Shown: positions 54,071-62,795 of the stretch, piece by piece
How the letters are laid out: the number at the start of each line of letters is the position of its first letter
Numbering within the stretch: position 1 is the first letter of the stretch
Assembly: GCA_013289855.1 (NCBI GenBank)
Contig: JABCZD010000010.1
Span: 1 to 64,000 of the forward strand
Origin: Acidobacteriota bacterium
GTDB taxonomy: Bacteria; Acidobacteriota; Terriglobia; Acidiferrales; UBA7541
Reading direction: 5' to 3'
Length of the DNA stretch: 64,000 nt
The notes under the pieces: generated by a model
What the model was told of the DNA's origin: nothing
Seen by the model: only the letters and a program-made list of their open reading frames with translations
Databases searched by the model: none
Program-made: the position numbers and the translations under genes

Positions 54071-54520
54071 ATGAAAGCTCTTACCCAGCTTCAACAGAAC
54101 AGTCGTGTGGTGCAGGATTTCACGCTCACGACTCTCGAAGCTTTGCCGGGCCCTTTCGCCCGTCTGGTGCATATCGCTTCGCTGCGCGATCTCTCCACCG
54201 GCCGCTACGAACACGCTGGATTAGCAGTGCTTTATCCTGACGAGGCCATCCAGCAGGCGCTGGAGATGTGTCACGAACAAATTTTTGAGCGGATTCTGGA
54301 ATCGCCCCTTGAGCAACAGGAGGAAGAGCTGAAGGTCTGCTTTGAGGCTATGGCCAGCGGCTATCGGCAAACTGTCGAGCACTGGAACCGCATGGAGGCC
54401 TTCCGTGTTCTGATACCGGAAGACGCCCCGGGCTATCTTAAAGAGCTTTTCTGTTCGAATATGCGCGCGTTGCTGGAGGTTCTCCAGCGAGAGCATTCCA
54501 CGGTTCATTCAGACGCGTAA
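54071..54520 (+). CDS. Hypothetical protein, alpha-helical
   Basis: 149 residues from ATG 54071 with AGGGGG upstream. KALTQLQQNSRVVQDFTL, RLVHIASLRDLSTGRYEHAG and repeated Glu-rich helices (EQQEEELKVCFEAMASGYRQ). No domain recognised. Divergent from the exported peptide (91 bases) and overlapping the convergent XRE regulator by 83 bases at its 3' end. Confidence 0.65.
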   Translation: MKALTQLQQNSRVVQDFTLTTLEALPGPFARLVHIASLRDLSTGRYEHAGLAVLYPDEAIQQALEMCHEQIFERILESPLEQQEEELKVCFEAMASGYRQTVEHWNRMEAFRVLIPEDAPGYLKELFCSNMRALLEVLQREHSTVHSDA

Positions 54521-55238
54521 CCACCCCGATTACACGCCCCACTACCTCCGCGCCCTCCGGCAGCGGCCAAAATTCTGGCGCGCAGCGCGACAGCGGGTGC
54601 GGATGCATCGTCAATCGCTCGCGGTCTTGGTGAAACCATCCGCAGCGATACCCGTCCCGCACATCCACAAAATACAGCGGACGGTCATACTCCGTCGCCC
54701 AATCCGTTTCCTGCACTCCACGATCCGAGGCGTCCAGTAACACGATGCTGCCCGGACGCAGCAGCGGCACCATGCGCCGGTCCGATAGTCCTACATACCC
54801 GTAGCGGCAGTTGCCGTCGCCGGCGTCCAGCGTGCCCTCAAAACGTCCCCACTGCTGCACCATGCGAGAGAGGAATTCCGTGCGTCGTGGATCGAAGGCC
54901 GGATCGAATCGAATCGGCGTGCGTAGAGCCACCGGCGGTGCGGCCAGATGCGTGTTTGGCGGCCGCGACACTGCGCCATCCTGAAACAGTTCGCTCAACG
55001 GCGCGTCGTACCACGCGAATATCTGCAAGGGATCCAGATGGTAGACCGCTGCAAGCGTGTAGATTTTGTGTATTCCGGGAATCACGCCGTGATTCTCGAT
55101 ATCCGCCAGCCGGCTGATGTGCAGAATAAAGTCGGGACGACCGCGCCTTGACGCCAGCTCTAGGCTGGCGCGTTCGACATCGCGATAGGTCAATCCCAAT
55201 CGTTCGCGGATTTGCCGCAGGCGAAGTCCGGTATCCAT
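54438..55238 (-). CDS. XRE-family regulator with S24/LexA-like C-terminal domain
   Basis: 266 residues from ATG 55238. HTH at residues ~5-60 (LRQIRERLGLTYRDVERASL, then GIHKIYTLAAVYHL). The C-terminal half (~150-240: VPLLRPGSIVLLDASDRGVQ, RPLYFVDVRDGYRCGWF, VVGRVIGVV) follows the strand order of S24/LexA-like folds, but I do not see a definite Ser-Lys self-cleavage pair. Gene end lies antisense to the 149-aa gene. It may control the nearby divergent genes. Confidence 0.8.
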   Translation of the reverse strand: MDTGLRLRQIRERLGLTYRDVERASLELASRRGRPDFILHISRLADIENHGVIPGIHKIYTLAAVYHLDPLQIFAWYDAPLSELFQDGAVSRPPNTHLAAPPVALRTPIRFDPAFDPRRTEFLSRMVQQWGRFEGTLDAGDGNCRYGYVGLSDRRMVPLLRPGSIVLLDASDRGVQETDWATEYDRPLYFVDVRDGYRCGWFHQDRERLTMHPHPLSRCAPEFWPLPEGAEVVGRVIGVVTRLNEPWNALAGEPPATRAYSNRKAL

Positions 55239-55538
55239 CCTGCCCTCGGGAGAGGTCTACTTTCGATTAGAACATAAACTAGTCAGTAATATAAAGCGAG
55301 AATTATCGGCAAGGAAATTTAAGCGCCAACGCAAAACCAGGATACAAAAGGAACGCGCAATAAGCAGGCCAAGCTCCCTGGCCCCGCGCGGTAGCGCGAT
55401 GCTGGCCCTCAGACTTGACCTCGAACACTTACACTATAACGAATGTTCGCTCCGGTATCCTTCCGCAAGCCTTGCCGCGTTCCGTCGCCTCTTTCTCCTC
55501 CGAACCAGGAAAAGGGAATCTGCTATTCTGCCTATATC
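55239..55538. other. AT-rich divergent region
   Basis: 300 bases between the XRE gene and the peptidase gene; AT-rich from 55255 to 55350 (AACATAAACTAGTCAGTAAT). Probable promoters for both; no gene supported. Confidence 0.35.
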
Positions 55539-57029
55539 ATGAAACTTGCCCGTGCGCTCGCTAAAGCGTGTTTGCTGCCAGCAGCCCTTTGCCTGGCGGT
55601 CGCCACGATTCTCTGTTCTGGCGTTCGCATGCGGGCCCAGCAAACCCCCGTAGCGCCTCCTCCGCCCTCTGCGTCGCCAAACCGTGCCGCCGATGCTCCT
55701 GCGTCTGCAACCCATTCGGCCGGCGATAGTGCCAAACCCAGCAATGCGGAATTTACCGCCGCGGCAGACGAGGTTCTCGCCCAGATGAGCCAGATTACCG
55801 GACTCAGTTTGCGCTCCCCGGTGAAAAAAACGCTTCGCTCCCGCGACGAGATCCGCGCCTACGTAATCCGCGAAATGAATGAAGACAAGGAACCTGCCGA
55901 GCGTTATTCCTCCGCGCGCAGCGCTGAAGCCCTCGGCTTGCTCCCCAAAGGCTTTGATTTCGATAACTTTATGGTCGACCTGCTGACCGAACAGATCGCA
56001 GGTCTATACGACCCCAAGGCCCAGGAGTTTTATATCGCCGACTGGATCCCCATCGCCGACCAGAAAATGGTCATGGCCCACGAACTCACCCACGCACTGC
56101 AAGACCAGCATTACAAAATTGAGCACTGGGTGAAGGCCGCGCGTCCCAATGACGATGCCGAATTGGCGCGCGAATCGGTCCTCGAAGGCAGCGCCATGGC
56201 GGCCATGATCGACTATTTGCTCCTCGACAAAGGCCTTTCCATAAAAGATGTTCCGGACATCGATCCCGGCATGATGGTCGGCGATTTGGGTGATTCGCCC
56301 TCGATGAAAAAGGCTCCTCCATTTCTGCGCGATTCGCTGATTTTTCCTTATCTGGCGGGGCTTTCGTTTTCGGCGGCCATCCTTAAGCCCAACGGTTGGA
56401 GTTCCATGGCCAAAATCTTTTCGAGCCCGCCGGTCTCCACGCAACAAATCATGCATCCCGCGCTGTACAAGAGCGGCAAGATGCCCGTCTCCTTGGCGCT
56501 GCCCGCTGTCGATAACTTGCTTGGCCCGGAATACGCCAAGCTCGAAGACAACCTGCTCGGCGAATTCGGGTGGAAAGAAGTGCTAAAGCAATTTTTGGGC
56601 GAGGACCGCGCCGCCCCGCTGGCCGCCGCGTGGGAAGGCGACCGCTACGTCGTGTACGAGCAGAAGCGCACTAAGCACTTGGTGCTCATCACCCGCCTCC
56701 GCCTGGCCGGGGAAGTGCAAACCGCGCGCTTCTTCGGACAGTACTCCGAAGCCCTGGAAAAGAAATATCCCGAACGTAGCAACCTATTCCGCCGCGCGGA
56801 CTTCTTCTCCTTCACCACTCCCGACGGCGATGTCTACCTGCACTGCGCCATGACTGAATGCATTACGGTAGAAGGCAGCACGCGAACCGTCTTCGATGCG
56901 GTAAACAAAGCGGTCGGCTTTCCATCTCCCGAAGCAGCCCCAATAAATCCTTCCAAGCCGCAAACCAAAATCATCACCTGGACGCATCCCGAAAACGCGA
57001 ATCTCCCGATTCGCGGCTCGCCCAATTAG
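55539..57029 (+). CDS. Exported zinc metallopeptidase-like protein (HExxH)
   Basis: 496 residues from ATG 55539. Signal sequence MKLARALAKACLLPAALCLA, Pro/Ala-rich spacer (~35-70), then a domain with HELTHALQDQHY (H181-E182-x2-H185) and the downstream Glu-rich ELARESVLEGSAMAAMIDYL, a probable third ligand region. The C-terminal half has DRYVVYEQKRTKHLVLITRL. The HExxH with a later E on a helix resembles gluzincins, but the family is not one I can name. Single gene. Confidence 0.75.
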   Translation: MKLARALAKACLLPAALCLAVATILCSGVRMRAQQTPVAPPPPSASPNRAADAPASATHSAGDSAKPSNAEFTAAADEVLAQMSQITGLSLRSPVKKTLRSRDEIRAYVIREMNEDKEPAERYSSARSAEALGLLPKGFDFDNFMVDLLTEQIAGLYDPKAQEFYIADWIPIADQKMVMAHELTHALQDQHYKIEHWVKAARPNDDAELARESVLEGSAMAAMIDYLLLDKGLSIKDVPDIDPGMMVGDLGDSPSMKKAPPFLRDSLIFPYLAGLSFSAAILKPNGWSSMAKIFSSPPVSTQQIMHPALYKSGKMPVSLALPAVDNLLGPEYAKLEDNLLGEFGWKEVLKQFLGEDRAAPLAAAWEGDRYVVYEQKRTKHLVLITRLRLAGEVQTARFFGQYSEALEKKYPERSNLFRRADFFSFTTPDGDVYLHCAMTECITVEGSTRTVFDAVNKAVGFPSPEAAPINPSKPQTKIITWTHPENANLPIRGSPN

Positions 57030-57214
57030 ATAAGATCTTGATTTAAATGGAGTTAAAGTCCTTTCCGCTCAGTATCTTATGCAAGTGTTCATTCTGCGGG
57101 GTTTACGGAGATCTTCTAGGTGCCATTTAGTTACTAGAGTCGCGGGGCGGACCACCTCGGAATGACGCGGCAGGCGGGGTTGCGCCGAAAGCTGCGACAC
57201 GCTCGGCGTCTGCG
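57030..57214. other. Spacer between convergent genes
   Basis: 185 bases; no hairpin with a T-run, gene or repeat is obvious. Confidence 0.3.
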
Positions 57215-58594
57215 CTACCGGAGGTCAAGGAGAGGGCGAGGGGGCGTGCTGGTTTGCGCGCACCGTTGTTCTAGGCGGGCGATGCGGTGGAGCAGGCTTT
57301 TTTCCAGGCGGGATTCTTTGGCAGGACTGGTGCGAAGACTGCGCGTGCTGGGAAATGCGCCAGGGAATGCTCCGGCATAATGGCCAGCGGGCGTGCGGCT
57401 CGATAGCCAACGTGCTTTCCGTAGTTCCGCCAGCGCCAGTTGGGCAAATTCCAGGGCACGCACATCGTCCTTGACGCGGCGCTCGTAGTGAATGGCGAGT
57501 TGCTCGCAGGCGTAGACGCCTTCGGCAGGATCGCCGGCGACAATCTCATGCCACAGCTCCGCGGCACGAGCGTGTTCACCGCTGCGTTTGGCGTGCAGCG
57601 CCAGTTCGCGGCGCGCTTGCGGGCGCACTTCATGCGGCAAGCCGAAGTCGAGCGCCTGCGTGCACGCGGTTTGCGCCCGCGCGCCATGTCCGCGGCGCTG
57701 CAGATAGCGCGACAATCCGAACAGGTCGCGGCCATCGACGCTGCCATGCTCCGGCAATTCCGTGCCGATCAAATGGTTCAGTTTGCAGTACAGCGCGGCG
57801 AGTCCGCGCAAATCCATCTGATTGTGTTTGGCGATGCCCAGCAGCGGCTCCGGCGGCCCGCCACGCAGATAGTCAAAATAAAATTGCGGGATATCCGCGG
57901 AGGTGGTGTCGTCGTCGCGGCTCCAGCCCAGTGAAATGGGATCGAGCACATGGCGCTCGAGATCGCTCAGCCGCACGGAACCGAGGCGCAATTTCCAGAC
58001 GGCGCGCGCAGGATGCAGTAAATCGAGATGCGCGGCGAGTTTTGGCGGCGCAATCGAACGCGTCATGGTGAAGCGGCTGTGAAGCAGCGGCCAATCGAAG
58101 GTTTTGCCGTTGTAGGTGACCAGCACTGGGCGCTCGGCCACGCGTGCCGCCAGTTCGCAAAGAATGGAATGCTCTTCGGCAAAGTCGCGCATGAAGAATT
58201 GCTCGACCTGCAGGCCGCCGGCGTCCCACCACGCCAAGCCGATTAAGAATGCGTAGGTGCCGGTGCCGCCGGCGAGGCCGGTGGTTTCAGTGTCCAGAAA
58301 AAGCCATTTCTCCGGATCGCTCAAGGCGTCGCGCGTGCGTCCCGATTGCACTTCATCGCGGGTGCGGGAAAGAATTTCCAGAGCCACCGCGGAAGGCGCG
58401 GAGAATTCGGGGCTGGAATACCAGTTGCTTACCGCCAGATGTTCGCCAAAACGATTGCGCCGGACGCTCGCGCCGAGCAAGCGCGCTAGCGTGTCCTCTT
58501 CGCAGGGTTCGCGCAATGCGGCGGGGCGAGCTGGAAGATTGCGGGTAGGTCTTAGCGCGGAGAGCCGCGAGAATTTGTCAGCGGGCGCCGCCAT
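57215..58594 (-). CDS. mrfB: RNase H-like exonuclease, YprB/MrfB-like
   Basis: 459 residues from ATG 58594; the preceding helicase gene stops in TAATG overlap, so the two are coupled. The DEDD-type nuclease core has D-x-E in LFLDTETTGLAGG, D in LDLLHPAR and the last motif KHNQMDLRGLA. A C-terminal TPR-like region (~330-450) follows. In Bacillus subtilis MrfA (helicase) and MrfB (exonuclease) repair mitomycin lesions without UvrABC; the gene pair here matches that arrangement. Confidence 0.83.
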   Translation of the reverse strand: MAAPADKFSRLSALRPTRNLPARPAALREPCEEDTLARLLGASVRRNRFGEHLAVSNWYSSPEFSAPSAVALEILSRTRDEVQSGRTRDALSDPEKWLFLDTETTGLAGGTGTYAFLIGLAWWDAGGLQVEQFFMRDFAEEHSILCELAARVAERPVLVTYNGKTFDWPLLHSRFTMTRSIAPPKLAAHLDLLHPARAVWKLRLGSVRLSDLERHVLDPISLGWSRDDDTTSADIPQFYFDYLRGGPPEPLLGIAKHNQMDLRGLAALYCKLNHLIGTELPEHGSVDGRDLFGLSRYLQRRGHGARAQTACTQALDFGLPHEVRPQARRELALHAKRSGEHARAAELWHEIVAGDPAEGVYACEQLAIHYERRVKDDVRALEFAQLALAELRKARWLSSRTPAGHYAGAFPGAFPSTRSLRTSPAKESRLEKSLLHRIARLEQRCAQTSTPPRPLLDLR

Positions 58595-61149
58595 TAGGCA
58601 CACAACCGATTGAGAATCGCCAGCGCTGCTTCTTTCGCGCGCGGCGCCAAATCGCCGGCCGGTCCCACGCAGGATGGACAACCCTGCTCGCAGGCGCACG
58701 CGGCGATCAATTCGCGGGTTTGCCGCACCAGCAATTGGTGCGCGCGGAAAAGCGGTTCGGAGAAGCCGATGCCGCCCGGGTAGGCGTCGAAGAGATACAG
58801 ATTGGGTTCGAAGAATTCTTTCGTGTTGCTGCTGGTCACGTCTCGCAATCGGGTTGGCGCGAATTCGTCAATTGTGCTGAGTTCGGGCGTGCCGAGCTGG
58901 GGCGCAGCGTGCTGCGCCCCTACAAAGTCGGGTGACGCGTTGTCGGTGCTTGTTGCGCTCTCTGAGTTGGGTGCGGGAGGGCGTTCGCCGATGGCTGTGC
59001 CGAGGTCGCGGCAGTCACACATCAGCAGCAAAGTCGCCACGGACTCGAGAGCGTGTAGCAGGCCAAACATTCCGCTCTGCCGCTCGCTCACGGAAAAGAG
59101 CAGGGAATCGAGCATCGGCCGCTCCAGCGTAATCCAGTACGCCGTGGTATGCATTTCGTTTTCTGGGAGCTCCAGTCGTCCATCGCCGATATTTTCGTTG
59201 GTGAACAATTTTATTTTCTTGAAGCCGATCACCTGCGAACGTACCAGCACGTCGCCGTGGGAATGAGATGAAGCGTTGGGAATAAGTGCGCTCGTACTAG
59301 TAGGGACCTCGCCGAGACGGGGCGCAGCATGCCGTGCCCCTACGGGAGACGTTGCTGCGGCTTCCAGAATACGCACCTGCGTGTAACGGATGGCGTCGGT
59401 GTAGTAGTCGACGTCGACTTTTTTCACGTAGGCTTTGCGTTCCTTGAAGTCCAGATGCTCGACGTGGAATTGCGTGCCGCCGTGCATGTAGATGGCTTTT
59501 TCGTGCACGCTGGTGAGCGCGCTGGGAAAATCCACTTCGCCGATGACGTTGGGCAAGCCAGTGATATCGATAATCACAAAATTATCGCTGGTGACGGAGC
59601 GCAAGCTCACGGTGTCCGCGGGATAGGCTTCATGCGTCCAATGATAATTTTCTCCCGCGCGATGCAGAAAGCCGGCTTCGGCAAGCCGCGCACAAAGATC
59701 GGGAAGATCCACATCGCCGAAGCGTTCCTCCGGCGTGATCGGGAGCTCGAAGGCAGCGCATTTCAGATGATTGAGCAGAATTTCCAGATTGTCCGGCTGT
59801 ATAAAAGCTTGCTCCGGCGTGTTTCCGAAAAAATAGTCCGGATGGCGCACGATGTATTGATCGAGCGGCGCGGAAGAGGCCACCAGCACGGCGCAGGAAC
59901 TGCCGCTTCGGCGCCCGGCGCGTCCGGCGCGCTGCCAGGTTCCGGCGATGGTGCCGGGATATCCGGCCATGACCACGGTGTCCAGCGAGCCGACGTCGAT
60001 GCCCAACTCCAGCGCGCTGGTGGAAACCACGCCACGGATGCGGCCTTCGCGCAGGCCGCGCTCGATTTCGCGGCGTTCTCCCGGCAGATAGCCGCCGCGG
60101 TAACCGCGAATGGTGTCCGGCTTGCCCAGCGTGTGCGGATTGGCCTGCTGCAAATAGGTGAGCAGCAATTCGGTGTGCAGCCGTGAATTGGCGAAGACCA
60201 TGGTCTGCATTTCGCGCTTCAGAAATTCCTGCGCCACGCGCGACGACTCATTAATGTAGCTGCGGCGAATGCCCAGCGCGCGATTCACCACCGGCGGATT
60301 GTAAAAGACAAAAGTTTTCTCGCCGGCCGGGGCGCCGTTGGCGTTTAGAACTTCCACCTCTTCTTCGAGCAGGCGCGTGGCCAGTTCGCCGGGATTGCCG
60401 ATGGTCGCCGAGCAGCAGATGAATTGCGGGTCGCGCCCGTAAAAATTGGCAATGCGCTTCAATCTGCGCAAGACATTACAAAGATGGCTGCCGAAAACGC
60501 CGCGATAGGTGTGCAGCTCATCGATCACGATGTAGCGCAAATTTTCAAACAGCCGCGTCCACTTGGTGTGGTGGGGGAGGATGCCGGTGTGCAGCATGTC
60601 CGGATTGGTCAGCACGATGTGACTTTTTTCGCGGATGGCTTTACGCGCGTCGCTGGCGGTGTCGCCGTCGTACGTAAAAACGCCGAAGCGATCGTCCAGG
60701 CGGACATTCAAGTCATGCAATTCAGCAAGCTGATCCTGCGCCAGCGCCTTGGTGGGGAAAAGATACAGCGCCCGCGAGTCCGGCTTTTCCAGAATTTCGT
60801 TTAGTACCGGCAAGTTGTAGCACAGCGTCTTGCCGCTGGCGGTGGGCGTGACGATGACGACGTTTTTTCCGGTGTGAACAGCCTCGGCCGCCGCAGCCTG
60901 GTGCGTGTATGGCCGGCGAATCCCTTTGGCTTGGTACACCGCGCGCAGGTCCGCGCGCACCCAGGCGGGAAACTCCGCCCATTGAGCTTCGCGCGCTGGA
61001 AAATGCCGCACCGCGGTGAGCATTTCGCCGTCGCGATCGCGCGCGACAAAGACATCGAGCACATCGCGCACCGCGCTAAGCGCCAGCGCATCAGGAATCG
61101 CAACCGCGACCGATTCCCGAGCGGAACGCACCGCGAGAGATTCGGACAT
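58594..61149 (-). CDS. mrfA: DEXH-box helicase, YprA/MrfA-like, with two repeat-derived insertions
   Basis: 851 residues from ATG 61149 with GGAGG upstream. Walker A TPTASGKTLCYN, DELH in VIDELHTYRG, QRAGRAGRRSG motif VI, and a C-terminal zinc-binding region with CACEQGCPSC typical of DUF1998 helicases. Two short palindromic repeats (58899-58926, 59319-59346) lie in frame and encode VGAQHAAPQLG and VGARHAAPRLG in loops of the C-terminal half, both flanked by low-complexity Ser/Thr/Pro residues. Likely 3'-5' DNA helicase for DNA repair with MrfB. Confidence 0.88.
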   Translation of the reverse strand: MSESLAVRSARESVAVAIPDALALSAVRDVLDVFVARDRDGEMLTAVRHFPAREAQWAEFPAWVRADLRAVYQAKGIRRPYTHQAAAAEAVHTGKNVVIVTPTASGKTLCYNLPVLNEILEKPDSRALYLFPTKALAQDQLAELHDLNVRLDDRFGVFTYDGDTASDARKAIREKSHIVLTNPDMLHTGILPHHTKWTRLFENLRYIVIDELHTYRGVFGSHLCNVLRRLKRIANFYGRDPQFICCSATIGNPGELATRLLEEEVEVLNANGAPAGEKTFVFYNPPVVNRALGIRRSYINESSRVAQEFLKREMQTMVFANSRLHTELLLTYLQQANPHTLGKPDTIRGYRGGYLPGERREIERGLREGRIRGVVSTSALELGIDVGSLDTVVMAGYPGTIAGTWQRAGRAGRRSGSSCAVLVASSAPLDQYIVRHPDYFFGNTPEQAFIQPDNLEILLNHLKCAAFELPITPEERFGDVDLPDLCARLAEAGFLHRAGENYHWTHEAYPADTVSLRSVTSDNFVIIDITGLPNVIGEVDFPSALTSVHEKAIYMHGGTQFHVEHLDFKERKAYVKKVDVDYYTDAIRYTQVRILEAAATSPVGARHAAPRLGEVPTSTSALIPNASSHSHGDVLVRSQVIGFKKIKLFTNENIGDGRLELPENEMHTTAYWITLERPMLDSLLFSVSERQSGMFGLLHALESVATLLLMCDCRDLGTAIGERPPAPNSESATSTDNASPDFVGAQHAAPQLGTPELSTIDEFAPTRLRDVTSSNTKEFFEPNLYLFDAYPGGIGFSEPLFRAHQLLVRQTRELIAACACEQGCPSCVGPAGDLAPRAKEAALAILNRLCA
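58899..58926. repeat. Palindromic repeat in helicase gene, copy 1
   Basis: GGGGCGCAGCGTGCTGCGCC then CCTACAAA, preceded by GCCGAGCT. The core GGGGCGCAGC/GCTGCGCCCC is a perfect inverted repeat. It encodes residues VGAQHAAPQLG in the helicase frame. Confidence 0.8.
59319..59346. repeat. Palindromic repeat in helicase gene, copy 2
   Basis: GGGGCGCAGCATGCCGTGCC then CCTACGGG, preceded by GCCGAGAC. One arm carries changes against copy 1. It encodes residues VGARHAAPRLG in the same reading frame. Confidence 0.8.
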
Positions 61150-61279
61150 ATTTGGAGGCCTCCAGTAATTCGCCTTTTGTTCGCTCAGGCTAGCACGCGG
61201 GGCACAGGCGCGCAACGGTGTTCTTGAGCGAATGGTATGCTGGTCCACGCTTATCGCTTCCGGCGTTCGGGAACACAAC

Positions 61280-62051
61280 GTGAAACCTGACTTCGCTCAA
61301 TACGGATTTGGTTATCAAAACAACCTAATCATGGCGTGCATCGGGGGGCTCGCAAGCGCACGGTGCAAAACTGGGCGCGACCGACGACACCGATTGGTAC
61401 GGTCTTTACATTCCGCCACCAACGAGAGTTCTCGGGCTCGAACGTGAGGAGCATTTTGTTTTCACAACCGGAGGCAAACTCGGCGGCAACGGGCCGCTCG
61501 ATGTCGACGTTTGTCTTTATACCCTGATGAAGTGGGCAGGACTCGCGGCCAAGGGCAATCCATCGGCGCTGCATTTCTTGTTCGCGCCGTTCGAGTTCAC
61601 AACCGAAACTTGGAGCCACTTTTTAACCCAGCCTGAGCTGTTCCTGGCGAAGGGACATGTGAAGCCGTTTCTCGGATTCGCGAACGATCAGATGAAACGA
61701 TTGCTCGGGGAGAAGGGGCAGAAGAATATTCACCGCGCTGAACTTGAGCATAAGCATGGATACGACACTAAGTACGCCATGCATGTAATTCGGCTGTACG
61801 GCGAAGCGAAAGAGTTGATGGAGCATGGACGCATTACGCTGCCGCGGCCAAACCGGGATGAGTTGGTCGAAATCCGCAAAGGTAAGTATTCTCTTTCCGA
61901 AATTCGAGAACTCGGCGCGCAACTGGAATCAGAGGCGCTAGCTGCTCAGGTGAGTTCGCCGCTTCCGGATGAGGTGGACCGAGATGCGATCAGTCGGTTG
62001 GTCGCGGATGCGCACCTTCGATTTTGGAACGCACAGGAAGCGGTAACGTAG
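61280..62051 (+). pseudogene. Nucleotidyltransferase (RlaP/PF10127-like) with frameshift at a G run
   Basis: From GTG 61280 one frame gives KPDFAQYGFGYQNNLIMACIGG; after the six-G run at 61343-61348 the neighbouring frame continues SQAHGAKLGATDDTDWYGLY and then MKWAGLAAKGNPSALHFLFA to the stop at 62051. Joined by removing one G this is a typical RlaP-type predicted nucleotidyltransferase with the GSxxHG and D-x-D-like acids. The same region therefore reads as one gene with a +1 frameshift. It could be a sequencing error, a true pseudogene or phase variation. Divergent from the helicase. About 256 codons after repair. Confidence 0.75.
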
Positions 62052-62091
62052 CACTCCAAGACGCTGTGACACCTCGTCCGCACGGTAAGCC

Positions 62092-62199
62092 AACGGCGCA
62101 GGCGGAGGACCAGCAGGGCGCCGGCGAAGGATAGGAAGGCGGAAGCGCCGAAGGCGGTTTCCACGTCGAAGGCGCTCCAGAGCGTGCCCTCGGTTACGC
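62092..62199 (-). pseudogene. Duplicated 3' end of the MFS transporter gene
   Basis: These 108 bases match 63355-63462, the last ~36 codons of the MFS gene, with 10 mismatches and no gaps (about 91%). The frame reads FGASAFLSFAGALLVLRLRR but the stop codon TTA/TAA of the intact gene is changed (cca) so it reads on. A decayed copy; not a functional gene. Confidence 0.85.
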
Positions 62200-62203
62200 A
62201 GTG

Positions 62204-62536
62204 TTAGTCGGCACTCCCAATCTGGATCACTTGACCGGGACGAATATCCTGTAACGCGGAAAGGCACTCCGGGAAGTGCGGAAGCAAATGCTCCAGGCGA
62301 TTTGAGGATGAGCGGATTACGACGACGGCGATGTTGCGACCGGATAGATTTTGTTGGAAGCGGAGGTTTGCGTCCACGGTGATAAATACATCGAACTGGC
62401 CTTCCGCCAAGTTTAATAGTTGACCATTGCGGATTCCCGACCAGCCTTGCTCCTGAACGGTGGAACACGCGTGTCCGGAGGAGGCCAGATGTCTTTTCAG
62501 CGCGCGAGGAGCGCACTCGTCGAGCAACACTTTCAT
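62204..62536 (-). CDS. DUF5615 PIN-like toxin
   Basis: 110 residues from ATG 62536, overlapping the antitoxin stop by four bases (ATGA). N-terminal KVLLDECAPRALKRHL with D6-E7, then DVFITVDANLRFQQNL and VVVIRSSSNRL; these are the blocks of DUF5615, a PIN-like nuclease fold usually encoded after a DUF433 antitoxin. Likely an RNase toxin held by its partner. Confidence 0.85.
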   Translation of the reverse strand: MKVLLDECAPRALKRHLASSGHACSTVQEQGWSGIRNGQLLNLAEGQFDVFITVDANLRFQQNLSGRNIAVVVIRSSSNRLEHLLPHFPECLSALQDIRPGQVIQIGSAD

Positions 62537-62742
62537 TTCAATTGTGAGGTGAGGTTAAGACGAGCTTCTTCGATGGCGGCGATGGCGAGTTCACGCGAGA
62601 CGCTCGGGTATTCTTCCAGGAACTGGTCGAGAGTGTCGCCACCGGTGAGGTAGTCGGTCAAAACTTTGAAGGGGACGCGGGTGCCGCGGAACACCGGTTC
62701 GCCGCCAAGAATTTCCGGGTCAGCGATGATGACGGATGGCAT
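62533..62742 (-). CDS. DUF433 antitoxin
   Basis: 69 residues from ATG 62742. Family blocks DPEILGGEPVFRGTRVPF and TLDQFLEEYPSVSRELA are present; the protein binds DNA as a small winged/ribbon-like repressor. First gene of the pair, four-base overlap with the toxin. The pair lies inside the interval bounded by the MFS 3'-end duplication. Confidence 0.87.
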   Translation of the reverse strand: MPSVIIADPEILGGEPVFRGTRVPFKVLTDYLTGGDTLDQFLEEYPSVSRELAIAAIEEARLNLTSQLK

Positions 62743-62795
62743 CTGAGCGGCTCCTGGTTTGATTGTAGCAGCCTAGGCGCGGAGCAGGACTCTTT

